Shown here one piece after another: positions 1 through 7,331 of a stretch of 64,000 bases of DNA (position 1 is the first letter of the stretch; every line of letters begins with the position of its first letter). This DNA is from Bradyrhizobium manausense (GTDB taxonomy: Bacteria; Pseudomonadota; Alphaproteobacteria; Rhizobiales; Xanthobacteraceae). Below the pieces are notes generated by a model. That model was given only the letters and a program-made list of their open reading frames with translations, searched no databases and had not been told where the DNA came from. The position numbers were made by a program, and so were the translations under genes. Location: assembly GCF_018130615.1 (NCBI RefSeq), contig NZ_JAFCKB010000004.1, positions 124,001-188,000 on the forward strand, written 5' to 3'.

Positions 1-1000
1 GGCCGTGGTCCTTCTCCATGATGGTGATGACACCGCGGTCTTCAGGTGCGGACACCTTCTTGATCGCAGTGCCAGGCGTCAGCGGCACCTTACCGAAGCC
101 GAGACCCAGGGCATTCTGTCCGAATAGGAAGTTGTGCGCGATCTGGATGCCGCCAGCGCCGGCAGTTGCTTCCAACATGCTGTCGTTGTTCAGCTCGTAG
201 ATCATCACACCTTCATACTCACCGATGTAATCGGAGCCGCCGATGAGGTCGAACTCAGGACGATCCTTGTAGATGATCTGGTTCAGGAAGTCGGGATCAT
301 CCTTCAGGTCGCGGATCGCCAGCGGGTGGGCTACATAGATCCACTTGCGGGCGGGAGCACCGCCCTCACCAGTCTTGATCTGGTACGGGTTCATGCGCAG
401 GCCGCCGGACACGTACTTGCGCTTTGCCTGGAGCGCCAAGTTCTTGATGTCGGACAGCTTCAGCTTGTCGTCGGTGTTATCGACGTTCGCCTTTGCAGTC
501 GCCGCGGTAGCGTTCCAGTTGGCATAATCGGAACCGTACCGGTAACGCTCCTGCACGCGGCCGTTGCTGGTGTTGAGGAATTCCGAGAGGATAACGTCTT
601 CGGTCTTCTCACCCACACTGCGCTTCATCTCGAACGTATCGTTCTCCCAAAGGTCGAACGTCGCCCGGTTCTGGCTCATGGTATAACCATTAATCAGAAT
701 CGGCACACGCTTGAGACCGATGGTGATGCTGTCAGTGGTTTTCACCAACTGCGCACCCGTGTCTTCCATCACAGTGGTGTCGGCCACCCATGAACTGAGC
801 GGGACGCCAGCGGAGAACGGGAACTTGAAGGTGTCACCTTCACCCTTCTCGAAGAACTTCACGTTGATGATGTTGTTTTCACCGCTGCCCATAAGGCGCT
901 TGAAGCGGTTGTCCTCTTTGTAACCCCGGAAGACACTATCAGCCACGTTTACGGGCTTGAGCGAACTGCCGGTTGCTACGTTTTCGGTAAATGTCGTCAC
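1..1000 (-). CDS. Phage major capsid protein (N4 gp56-like), 3' end off the window
   Basis: Translating the reverse strand from a GTG at 1000-998 gives an open frame of 333 residues that continues past the left edge, so the C-terminus is missing. Early residues read VTTFTENVATGSSLKPVNVAD; later come VPILINGYTMSQNRATFDLW and a segment around HPLAIRDLKDDP. This layout, with the position after portal and scaffold genes, fits the N4 gp56-type major capsid family that builds the phage shell. An in-frame TAA directly precedes the GTG, so translation cannot start further upstream. A GAAAGTGAGG ribosome-binding stretch ends only three bases before the GTG, a spacing seen at other starts in this prophage. 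It is the last gene visible in the leftward late operon. Confidence 0.8.
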   Translation of the reverse strand, partial: MTTFTENVATGSSLKPVNVADSVFRGYKEDNRFKRLMGSGENNIINVKFFEKGEGDTFKFPFSAGVPLSSWVADTTVMEDTGAQLVKTTDSITIGLKRVPILINGYTMSQNRATFDLWENDTFEMKRSVGEKTEDVILSEFLNTSNGRVQERYRYGSDYANWNATAATAKANVDNTDDKLKLSDIKNLALQAKRKYVSGGLRMNPYQIKTGEGGAPARKWIYVAHPLAIRDLKDDPDFLNQIIYKDRPEFDLIGGSDYIGEYEGVMIYELNNDSMLEATAGAGGIQIAHNFLFGQNALGLGFGKVPLTPGTAIKKVSAPEDRGVITIMEKDHG

Positions 1001-1026
1001 TTACCTCACTTTCGTTGCGTTGTTGT

Positions 1027-1791
1027 TTAAACGCCGTCGTAGAAGCTCGTCCCGGGCTGACGCTGTTTGGGCGTCGGCGGGGCCTCGCTGCTGTTCATGG
1101 GCGTCCGTTCTTTTTTCGGCTGAGGAGGTTTGGCCGCACCCTTCTTCAAGGCGCGGTGAGCTTTCAGAGGAGAGCCACCATAAGCTTGCAATTCCTCATA
1201 CTCAGAGAAGATTTCCTTACCGCGACGGATTGCGTAGGCCACCACCTTGTTGGCTGGGACATCTCCGAGGGCTTGCACCTCGTCCTTGTCAGCACCAATC
1301 AGCCAGTTGAAGGCATCAAAGTACTTTTGAGTATCTTCGCCATACGCTTCGTCCATTGCCAGCTTCAATTCGCCCGGCTTTTCTCGGTCGAACTGCTCAA
1401 CCAGGCGCTGCGCATTGGCTTGCACCGGGTTGGCTGGCGGAGGCTCTTGGTTCAGGACGCTGCGCAGTGCGCTTACGTCAACACCTTGAGCTGCGGCAGC
1501 TTCTTCAATGGCTTCGTCGGTCAACAGTCCCTTGTCTTTGAGGGCCCTGAGGGTCCTCGTGACAGTGGCAAGTTGCCCGTTCGAGATATTTGCTTTATCC
1601 CGCCATTGCTTCAGCTCCGCATTCTCCTGCGGTTTTGGTTCTTCCTTCTGCTCTTCACCATTTGCTTCCGGTTTTGGTTGTTCAGTGCCCTCCTCGCCGT
1701 TGACGCCCTCAGCAGGCGTTTCAGGATCGTCGATTACTGTGTCCTCGCCGTTGGCGTTCGGTTGCAGTTGGTCCTCATCAGTCGTCGTCAT
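1027..1791 (-). CDS. Phage capsid scaffolding protein
   Basis: A 254-residue, strongly charged protein lies between portal and capsid genes, where scaffolding genes sit in P22/N4-type phages. The first 60 residues are rich in Glu, Pro, Asn and Gly and look disordered. Residues about 60-200 are helical with many Ala, Lys and Glu, and the C-terminal 30 residues are basic (KKGAAKPPQPKKER), as expected of the part of a scaffold that binds the coat protein. No cysteine or enzymatic motif is seen. Scaffolds direct shell assembly and then leave the capsid. The assignment rests on position and composition, not on a conserved signature. The start is the only ATG at the head of the frame, 28 bases after the portal stop. 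Confidence 0.7.
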   Translation of the reverse strand: MTTTDEDQLQPNANGEDTVIDDPETPAEGVNGEEGTEQPKPEANGEEQKEEPKPQENAELKQWRDKANISNGQLATVTRTLRALKDKGLLTDEAIEEAAAAQGVDVSALRSVLNQEPPPANPVQANAQRLVEQFDREKPGELKLAMDEAYGEDTQKYFDAFNWLIGADKDEVQALGDVPANKVVAYAIRRGKEIFSEYEELQAYGGSPLKAHRALKKGAAKPPQPKKERTPMNSSEAPPTPKQRQPGTSFYDGV

Positions 1792-1819
1792 TGTTCGCTA
1801 CTTCCGTGGTTGTAGTGCT

Positions 1820-3652
1820 CTACGCCGCTATTGGCGCCCCGAGCTGGGGGGTGTTCGTCGGCACGAGGCCTCCTACTGAATTCTTTGCTGCAGCTTCGGC
1901 AGCGGCGTTTGCGGCGGCCAGCTTCTGCGGCACGCCGTCTGTTACTTCCTGCATAAGTTTTGAGGTTTGGGGCACGCCAAGCAGCTCTAGGAAGCCGGGC
2001 GTGAGGTTCTGCAAGCCACCAATGCTCGGCAGCGCCTGGATGACCATGTCGCGGGCGACCTCCTGCTGTGAGGCCACGTCTGGCACCTCTTCTACATAAG
2101 TGTCGTAAACGGGTGTCTTGATGTCATACTTGAGAACAGGTCTGCCATTTTTGTCTTTCACTGGATTACCTTGGGCATCCAGTTCGGGCTGGTTCAGAAC
2201 CAGTTGCTTCACCTCGCCAGCATCATCCATGACCCAGAAGGCGGTCTGCTCCGTGAAGACGGACTGGATGAGGTAGAGAAGCTTTTCGGCCCAGCGTTTC
2301 TTCGCGGCCAACGCATTGTCGATGACCATGGCCATGTTGCGTGACGAGCCGAGCTGACGCTTTTGAATGGCGATGCCGCTGTTGGCGTTTGTCTCGATGC
2401 CCAGGCTCTCGTCATAGATGCCGAGGGCGGCCTGAATGTCTTTGTCGTCACTGTCCAACGCGGCAAGGTGCTGGGCTATGGCCTGTTCGTGGCGGTTAAT
2501 GTTGAGCTGCTTGCCGGCCTTCACGACCAGCACACCATCTGGTCGGGCAGCTTCGTCTCGCACGGATTGGGCGTCCGCTGCATCGCCATCCATGATGACC
2601 TGGTGGGCCGCCATCAGCCACGTCAGGCGGGTCTTGGTCTTGTTGTAGCGGCGTTGCGGGTCGATGGCGTTGCGAACCAAGCCAAATGGGGCGCCCGTGT
2701 CGTTGTCACGGAAGCATACCGTGGGCGTGAGCAGGAACAGGCCCTTGGCCGGATTGAGCTGGTAGCTGTCCTCGAGCACCTCGAGCAGCACGTTGCCGGT
2801 GAAGTAGACGAAGACAATCTTGTAGCCCTGCTTCTCCGTGATGTTCTTGTACTGAGGCCGAGCGGCGATGGCTTTGGCCTCCGCCTTATCAAAGGTCGTC
2901 ACCAGTCGGTTAGAGCGGTCGATGACCTCGTAGTATTTGGCCGGGATGCGCATTGACCACTCAACGACGAACACCATCTGGGTCTCATCGTTCATGTAGC
3001 CGCCGCAGGTCGTGACTGGGCAATAAGCTTCTCCACCGAAGGGCATCGCAAATCCCCACTGCGCGGCGTCTACGTCAGCATCGCTCCACTTCTGCTTGAC
3101 CAAGTCCTTCGGCATCCAGCAGCCCTTGCCAACGAAGCGCTGCTCGGTCAGGCCGGGCGTACGGTCAGCCAGGTCGGGAATGGTCAGCAACGGGTCGGAG
3201 CGGCCCTCACGGATAACGCCGTCTTGCACATCGAACTCATGCCAGCCGAGCCCGCATACACGGGCATCATGGCCAACATGGCTGAGGATATGTGTGGAGT
3301 TGTTCTTGTCCTGGACGAACATCGCGAGGTCGCTCAGTGCCTCAGCGGTGTCCTTTTCCTTCTTGTCGTAGGAGCGCGCTCGGAACGTGACCTTGGTGCG
3401 GGTCTGCACCTCCATGCCGGCGACATTGTTCAGGCGCGGCAGGATCTTGTTGAAGGTCAGGGGCTGGATGCCCATGGCCTCAATCGACTCAATCTCCTGC
3501 GGTGTCCAATGCTTGAGGCCGCCCTCGTAGAAGCCGTAAGCCTGCTTCGCCTGCCTGTACCATCCCTGATACGTCGGGTTGCAGATGGCAGCCTCGAACT
3601 GGCTCTTAGCTTTCTCTAAGAATTCCTTCTCGCGGGCGGTGTACTCTGCGAT
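1820..3652 (-). CDS. Phage portal protein; start codon apparently ATC or lost
   Basis: The portal is the dodecameric ring through which DNA is packaged. The frame contains the P22-type signature NKILPRLNNVAGMEVQTRTK followed by a long central clip and wing region and an Ala-rich tail ending in GAPIAA. The first ATG is at 3475, but clearly coding sequence continues upstream: IAEYTAREKEFLEKAKSQFE, then a segment with two Tyr-rich helices and HWTPQEIESIEAMGIQP. This resembles normal portal N-termini. Between 3475 and the in-frame TAG at 3661-3659 there is no ATG, GTG or TTG; the only start-like codon is ATC at 3652-3650. I annotate from that ATC, giving 610 residues. Alternatives are initiation at 3475, amber readthrough from the preceding gene (same frame), or an ATG-to-ATC mutation. 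Confidence 0.8.
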   Translation of the reverse strand: MAEYTAREKEFLEKAKSQFEAAICNPTYQGWYRQAKQAYGFYEGGLKHWTPQEIESIEAMGIQPLTFNKILPRLNNVAGMEVQTRTKVTFRARSYDKKEKDTAEALSDLAMFVQDKNNSTHILSHVGHDARVCGLGWHEFDVQDGVIREGRSDPLLTIPDLADRTPGLTEQRFVGKGCWMPKDLVKQKWSDADVDAAQWGFAMPFGGEAYCPVTTCGGYMNDETQMVFVVEWSMRIPAKYYEVIDRSNRLVTTFDKAEAKAIAARPQYKNITEKQGYKIVFVYFTGNVLLEVLEDSYQLNPAKGLFLLTPTVCFRDNDTGAPFGLVRNAIDPQRRYNKTKTRLTWLMAAHQVIMDGDAADAQSVRDEAARPDGVLVVKAGKQLNINRHEQAIAQHLAALDSDDKDIQAALGIYDESLGIETNANSGIAIQKRQLGSSRNMAMVIDNALAAKKRWAEKLLYLIQSVFTEQTAFWVMDDAGEVKQLVLNQPELDAQGNPVKDKNGRPVLKYDIKTPVYDTYVEEVPDVASQQEVARDMVIQALPSIGGLQNLTPGFLELLGVPQTSKLMQEVTDGVPQKLAAANAAAEAAAKNSVGGLVPTNTPQLGAPIAA

Positions 3653-3658
3653 GGGTGG

Positions 3659-3982
3659 CTACTTCGTCGAAACGACAACCATGCCGTCGAACTCAATCGG
3701 CTTGCCGTCAATCATCTCGACCTCGACCATGTGATTACCGGACTCTTCGCCGGTATCCTTGTCGGTCTGCGGCGCCTTGCCTGCGGGAATGAGGGTGAGG
3801 CCGGACTTTTCGTTCAGCGCCTTGGTGTAGAGGTCCAGCGCCTTGCCAGTCATGCCGCTCTTCTTGGCCTTCGCCACCTTTGCGGCGATATCTTCTTCAC
3901 GCTCCTTGGCACGTTCAGCCTTCAGGCGCTCCATGCGCTGGTCTTGGGTTTCCATTTGTTGTTTGTCGGTAGCCATCTCCAT
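3659..3982 (-). CDS. Small phage protein between terminase and portal
   Basis: I do not recognise a family. The 107-residue product starts MEMATDKQQMETQDQRMERL and is a charged, probably helical protein with a Lys/Glu/Arg-rich first half and a short beta-rich end (HMVEVEMIDGKPIEFDG). An alternative TTG start at 4030 would add 16 residues (MPAKKVRPYD...) and leave only 6 bases to the terminase stop; neither start has a convincing Shine-Dalgarno, though GAAAGAC lies just before the ATG. Its amber stop at 3661-3659 is in the same frame as the portal gene that follows, so readthrough would make a gene fusion. Its place in the packaging operon suggests a role in head assembly, but this is inference only. 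Confidence 0.55.
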   Translation of the reverse strand: MEMATDKQQMETQDQRMERLKAERAKEREEDIAAKVAKAKKSGMTGKALDLYTKALNEKSGLTLIPAGKAPQTDKDTGEESGNHMVEVEMIDGKPIEFDGMVVVSTK

Positions 3983-4036
3983 GTCTTTCGTTGTTGCTGA
4001 ATCATAAGGCCGAACTTTTTTCGCTGGCAAATGATT

Positions 4037-5308
4037 TTAGCAGGCGACCATGCGGCGTGGTGTGTGATTGTCGTTCGCTGATAGACGTGGCGAGAGGCCG
4101 CCGGTCATGTTGATGTACACGGCGAGATATCTCGCGGCGGCCACTCCATGGCTCGTCCAATCGTGTCGGAAATTCCAGATTCCGGTCTTCTCATTCCGCT
4201 CCCGTCGGTGTCCACGCAGCGCGGCCAGCAAGCCCTTGCACTTCTCTGCATCGACGACGAGCTGCGGAAAGATTACGCGGATGTTGTTCATGTCCTTGTC
4301 GAGAGATGGCGTGCGCTCCAATAGCTCCACCTGCAGGCCCTGGTCCTCGAATAGCTCAGCATCAGTCTTGCCCGTGTGTGAATTCACCCGGGCGCCGTCA
4401 TGAGGAATGATGACCTTGGCGTATCGGTAAGGCTTGGCCAGCATGACGTTGCTGATGACATCTGGCAGCGTGGCATTGTTGTCCTCCCAATAGTCGATGA
4501 GGTTGTAGGTGCTGCCGGTACCCGCTTGGGCGAAGATGATGGCGTGCGGGTCCCCTCGCCCACTGGCAGCGTGACCTAAGTCGAAGATAGCATAGACAGG
4601 CTTATTGGGGTCATGCGGCACCAAGCCGATGCGCTCGCCCATCGCCTCGATCTCTCGCCGGAAGATGGCACCCTCTGCGAATGTGCGCGGCTTGCCCAGC
4701 CAGACATTCTCGTAGCCGACCGGGTCATACTTGAGCATGTCCAGCCGCTCCTGCTCCAGCACGGCCGGAAACCACGGATTGTCATAGAAGTTGACCTCGA
4801 CGACGTGGGCATTGGTTGGCTGGCGGATGACAAAGCGTTGGTACGTGGGATCGTCCTCAAGGTCCGGGTTGAACGTCACCCAGATTTCGGAGCCATCCTT
4901 ACGCACGGTGGGCGTCAGGTTCTTCCAGCTTCCTTCCGACACCGCCTGGGCTTCCTCGACCCAGCAGATGTCTGCACCTTCCAGCGACTTGACGGCGGCG
5001 GCGTCCTGCTTGGACAGGCCTTTGAAGATGAATTCGGAGCCGATGTTGTTGGTGATGCTGTACTTGCCAACGTCATACGGGAGATTGAACAGCTCGATTT
5101 GGTCCTTGAGGAGCTGGTGAACGCTCTCCTCGATGCTGTTCTGGAATTCACGGGCGCAGACCACCCGGAGCGGCTTACGGGCAGCCAGGTGGACCAGAGC
5201 GCGGGCAACCGACCAGCTCTTCCCCGAACCACGGCCACCATGGAAGACCTTGTAGCGATGCGGCTCAAAGAGCCCGGCGAACTTCTCGGGGATCTCGATG
5301 CGGTTCAA
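4037..5308 (-). CDS. terL: Phage terminase large subunit
   Basis: This is the packaging motor: an N-terminal ATPase that drives DNA into the prohead through the portal and a C-terminal nuclease that cuts concatemers. The Walker A motif is GGRGSGKS at about residues 24-31, and a Walker B-like stretch is ICWVEEAQA near 113-121. The nuclease half has acidic residues in AIFDLGHAASGRGDPHA and HDGARVNSHTGKTDAELF. At 423 residues the length fits the PBSX/Terminase_3 type. The start overlaps the small-subunit stop by four bases (ATGA), so the two are translationally coupled. It is the third-best conserved marker that this region is a tailed-phage genome, after portal and capsid. Confidence 0.93.
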   Translation of the reverse strand: MNRIEIPEKFAGLFEPHRYKVFHGGRGSGKSWSVARALVHLAARKPLRVVCAREFQNSIEESVHQLLKDQIELFNLPYDVGKYSITNNIGSEFIFKGLSKQDAAAVKSLEGADICWVEEAQAVSEGSWKNLTPTVRKDGSEIWVTFNPDLEDDPTYQRFVIRQPTNAHVVEVNFYDNPWFPAVLEQERLDMLKYDPVGYENVWLGKPRTFAEGAIFRREIEAMGERIGLVPHDPNKPVYAIFDLGHAASGRGDPHAIIFAQAGTGSTYNLIDYWEDNNATLPDVISNVMLAKPYRYAKVIIPHDGARVNSHTGKTDAELFEDQGLQVELLERTPSLDKDMNNIRVIFPQLVVDAEKCKGLLAALRGHRRERNEKTGIWNFRHDWTSHGVAAARYLAVYINMTGGLSPRLSANDNHTPRRMVAC

Positions 5309-5751
5309 GCATCAGAGCTTCCCTTGGGCCGGACGAGGACGACTTCAAGCCTGTTCTCAACCTGGACGGGGTTGTTCGGGTCACCGCCCTCTATCTTGTC
5401 CGGCACCTTCCCCCAGCCGCGCTCGATGATGAACTGAGCCCAGGCCTTGTCCCCCTGCAGCGCCTGAAGCAGCCCGACGATGAAGACGGCGTCGATGGCC
5501 TTCTTGTCCTCGCCGCACTGCGCCCGGATGGCGTCGGCGATGGGCTGTGGCAGCACGGTGTCCCCGTCAAGCAGAGCACGAACCCGGGCTTCGAGGTTGG
5601 GAATGCCAGGAGGACGGCCAGCCGGATTGCCCGACTCCCCCGCCTGGAACGGCTTGCCGACCGGCATCCCGTCCGGTCGCATCGCCGCTGCTCGTCCTCT
5701 GTTCACCCGCTGATGGTAACCCGAACAGCGGTATCTGGAAACCGTCATCAC
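5305..5751 (-). CDS. terS: Probable terminase small subunit (DUF5681-like N-terminus)
   Basis: The product carries the PFQAGESGNPAGRPPG motif, the hallmark of a family of small terminase-associated DNA-binding proteins, followed by a helical stretch of about 80 residues (ADAIRAQCGEDKKAIDAVFI...) and an acidic/proline end. Small terminases recognise the packaging site and load the large subunit. It overlaps terL by four bases. The start is uncertain: ATG 5751 gives 148 residues, while ATG 5682 would begin at MRPDGMPVGKP, much closer to the conserved motif; neither has a good ribosome-binding site. It is the first gene of the leftward late operon and is divergent from the early gene at 5839. 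Confidence 0.75.
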   Translation of the reverse strand: MMTVSRYRCSGYHQRVNRGRAAAMRPDGMPVGKPFQAGESGNPAGRPPGIPNLEARVRALLDGDTVLPQPIADAIRAQCGEDKKAIDAVFIVGLLQALQGDKAWAQFIIERGWGKVPDKIEGGDPNNPVQVENRLEVVLVRPKGSSDA

Positions 5752-5782
5752 AGACCGACACGAGGTAAGCTGCGCAAAAAGC

Positions 5783-5818
5783 GTCTGACCAGACAGAGTT
5801 AAAAGATATCTATATACT
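5783..5818 (+). promoter_or_regulatory. Early promoter with overlapping inverted repeat
   Basis: In the 87-base gap between divergent genes a good minus-10 (TATACT, 5813-5818) is 17 bases from a partial minus-35 (CAGACA, 5790-5795, four of six matches). The minus-35 overlaps an inverted repeat GTCTG-AC-CAGAC at 5783-5794, a plausible operator. The surrounding AT-rich patch stands out in otherwise GC-rich DNA. The predicted transcript would start about 15 bases before the ATG at 5839, leaving no room for a clear Shine-Dalgarno. Confidence 0.4.
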
Positions 5819-5838
5819 TACAGCAGATTCGATGATTA

Positions 5839-6369
5839 ATGGCCGGCATGAACACATCGACCATCGACATCGACGACGACTACGTCACCGACCGGACCCG
5901 CGTCCGAGCGAAGTGGGGCATCGCTGCCGCGCCCGGCTTCGGCACCTTCCCCGTCGTGATGATGGCGAACCAGGCCAAGCTGGGTCTCGACGTCTACGAG
6001 TTCAATGTGCTCATGCACCTCGTCGCCCATTGGCACGCCGCCGACCGCGCACCCTTCCCGCATTCCCGGACGATCGCCAAGCGCATGGGGCTGGGCATCC
6101 GCAAGATCCAGCGGTGCCTGAAGTCCTTGCAAGACAAGGGCTTGATCGAACGCATCGAGAAGAAGACCCGCGAGGACCGCCTCGCCTACGACCTCCGGCC
6201 GCTGGTGGCGAAACTGGACCCGTTGGCCCGGGAATGGCTGGCGCTGCGCAGCGCGCGGGACGCCCAGGCGCCCACGCTCCAGGACCTCCTGCGCGAAGAG
6301 GACGAATGGGATGACGACCTCGACGACGATGATGAGGAGGAGGAAGACGAGGAGGATTTGCCCTTCTGA
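5839..6369 (+). CDS. Phage winged-helix protein with acidic SSB-like tail
   Basis: The 176-residue product contains a helix-turn-helix region at about residues 45-105 (LGLDVYEFNVLMHLVAHWH, then PHSRTIAKRMGLGIRKIQRC and a wing-like GLIERIEKKTRE), of the type in phage replication initiators and small transcription factors. The last 30 residues are almost all Asp and Glu and end EEDLPF, close to the C-terminal peptide of bacterial SSB. I infer DNA binding plus a protein-recruiting tail. It is the first rightward early gene, divergent from the packaging operon. Whether it is an initiator or a late-gene regulator cannot be told. ATG 5848 (MNTSTIDI) is an alternative start. Confidence 0.7.
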   Translation: MAGMNTSTIDIDDDYVTDRTRVRAKWGIAAAPGFGTFPVVMMANQAKLGLDVYEFNVLMHLVAHWHAADRAPFPHSRTIAKRMGLGIRKIQRCLKSLQDKGLIERIEKKTREDRLAYDLRPLVAKLDPLAREWLALRSARDAQAPTLQDLLREEDEWDDDLDDDDEEEEDEEDLPF

Positions 6370-6565
6370 GGTGCAGAAGGCTGTTCATTTCTCGCCTTAA
6401 GGCCGTCCCTTGGTTGTGATTCGGAATTGCCCTTTGGTATTTACGAGATTGTGGACTTCACCCGATTCGTTCCCGCGCCCCTTCATTACAGGTTTGGGTG
6501 CTGAACTATCAGGCCCCAAGGGGCGGCGGCCTAATCCGCTAGTCAGGTGAAGAAAGGAGGGCAGC

Positions 6566-6679
6566 GTGAAGCTGCTCTGTCCGATCCACATGCCGGTCCG
6601 GGTGACCTCTTACAAGAGGTTCCGGTTCGGACGCTGGGAGCAGGTTTGCTCTCACTGTAGAGGACTCCCAAGCCGGTAG
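6566..6679 (+). CDS. Zinc-ribbon microprotein, 37 residues
   Basis: A strong ribosome-binding site (AAAGGAGG, 5 bases upstream) precedes a GTG start. The product reads VKLLCPIHMPVRV and ends WEQVCSHCRGLPSR. Two metal-ligand pairs, C-x2-H and C-x2-C, about 25 residues apart would form one zinc ribbon. The stop codon lies in the first hairpin of the tandem hairpin series that follows. The very good Shine-Dalgarno and the paired ligands are why I call it real despite its size. Function unknown; a nucleic-acid-binding or anti-host microprotein is possible. Confidence 0.5.
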   Translation: MKLLCPIHMPVRVTSYKRFRFGRWEQVCSHCRGLPSR

Positions 6680-6795
6680 GACGGCTCAGGAGTCCATAGT
6701 TCTACAAGATGGGGGGTCGCCTACGGGCGGCCCCTCTGGCATTTCCGGGGGTCTCCCGGAAATCTCGAACCCGACCTGGTAAAAGAGGGTCGGTT
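6662..6795 (+). other. Four tandem strong hairpins, possible structured RNA
   Basis: Four consecutive stem-loops occupy 134 bases. First, 6662-6695: GGACTCC/GGAGTCC with an inner AGCCG/CGGCT stem. Second, 6713-6734: nine pairs (one wobble) closed by TACG, a UNCG-type tetraloop. Third, 6741-6763: ATTTCCGGG/CCCGGAAAT, perfect. Fourth, 6768-6795: eight pairs with one bulged C. None is followed by a run of T, so they are not classical terminators. They could be a phage noncoding RNA, an mRNA 3' stabiliser or a processing region. Confidence 0.5.
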
Positions 6796-7082
6796 GTAAT
6801 TGAGTTGGAGTTCAATGGCAGCGCTCTCGCCAGAGCCTCGCCGGGGTATGGTTACCATCCGGTTAAGACGGCCCATGTGCTTCCTCTACCCTTGCTCCCA
6901 ACTTGTGAATCGCTGGGTTTTGTCAACTTGTTCTAGGGACAATTTTCCCCACCTTCAAGGCCTTGCCAAGGGGGTCTAAGCCCTTTCAAGGCAGGTATGA
7001 GACAATTATCCAAAGAATGAACGTACGGAAAAGTACCAATTTGGGAGCTGTACAGCTTTGTACGGATGCTCACTTTAAGGCT
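6796..7082. other. Gene-free stretch between convergent early units
   Basis: Together with the hairpin series this makes about 400 bases without a supported gene. Short open frames are present, but they lack ribosome-binding sites and recognisable composition. No promoter or T-tailed terminator was found. The leftward operon ends here at 7083. Confidence 0.35.
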
Positions 7083-7232
7083 CTACTGGCCACCGTCACA
7101 GAACCGGCAACTCCAGAACCACTCGCCGTCGTAGCAAGGCCCGGAGTCCACACACTGGCCTTGCTCCGCGATGAACCACACGCCCAATCCAATCATCGAT
7201 AGCGCTGCTACCGTCAGTAGGGCCTCTTTCAT
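7083..7232 (-). CDS. Small membrane protein, Cys-rich C-terminus
   Basis: The 49-residue product begins MKEALLTVAALSMIGLGVWF, one transmembrane helix, followed by a tail with four cysteines (QCVDSGPCYDG and WSCRFCDGGQ). I start it at ATG 7232 because this overlaps the stop of the preceding microprotein gene (ATGA), implying coupling; a longer frame from 7295 would instead overlap that gene completely. The topology would put the Cys-rich tail outside the cytoplasm, where disulfides could form. Last gene of the leftward early operon. No family recognised. Confidence 0.5.
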   Translation of the reverse strand: MKEALLTVAALSMIGLGVWFIAEQGQCVDSGPCYDGEWFWSCRFCDGGQ

Positions 7233-7327
7233 TGCAGCGCGTCCCTCACCTGAAAAAACGTCCAGGCGCAAGCTAGTGCGAACACGCCAATCCAAATGGC
7301 GCGGTCAATCATTTGCTCGATAGTCAT
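7229..7327 (-). CDS. One-helix membrane microprotein, 32 residues
   Basis: MTIEQMIDRAIWIGVFALAC begins a single hydrophobic helix followed by WTFFQVRDALQ. The leader GAGAAAGTGAGG ends two bases before the ATG, the same motif found at several starts in this prophage. Its TGA overlaps the ATG of the next gene. It lies 4 bases after the stop of the gene ending at 7332, so the operon is tightly packed. Its MTI- start resembles the microprotein at 9127-9222. Confidence 0.5.
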   Translation of the reverse strand: MTIEQMIDRAIWIGVFALACAWTFFQVRDALQ

Positions 7328-7331
7328 TTCC

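Noticed and set aside
6397-6936. Short frames on both strands around the hairpin series
   Set aside because: No ribosome-binding sites and composition dominated by inverted repeats; only 6566-6679 has a good start signal.
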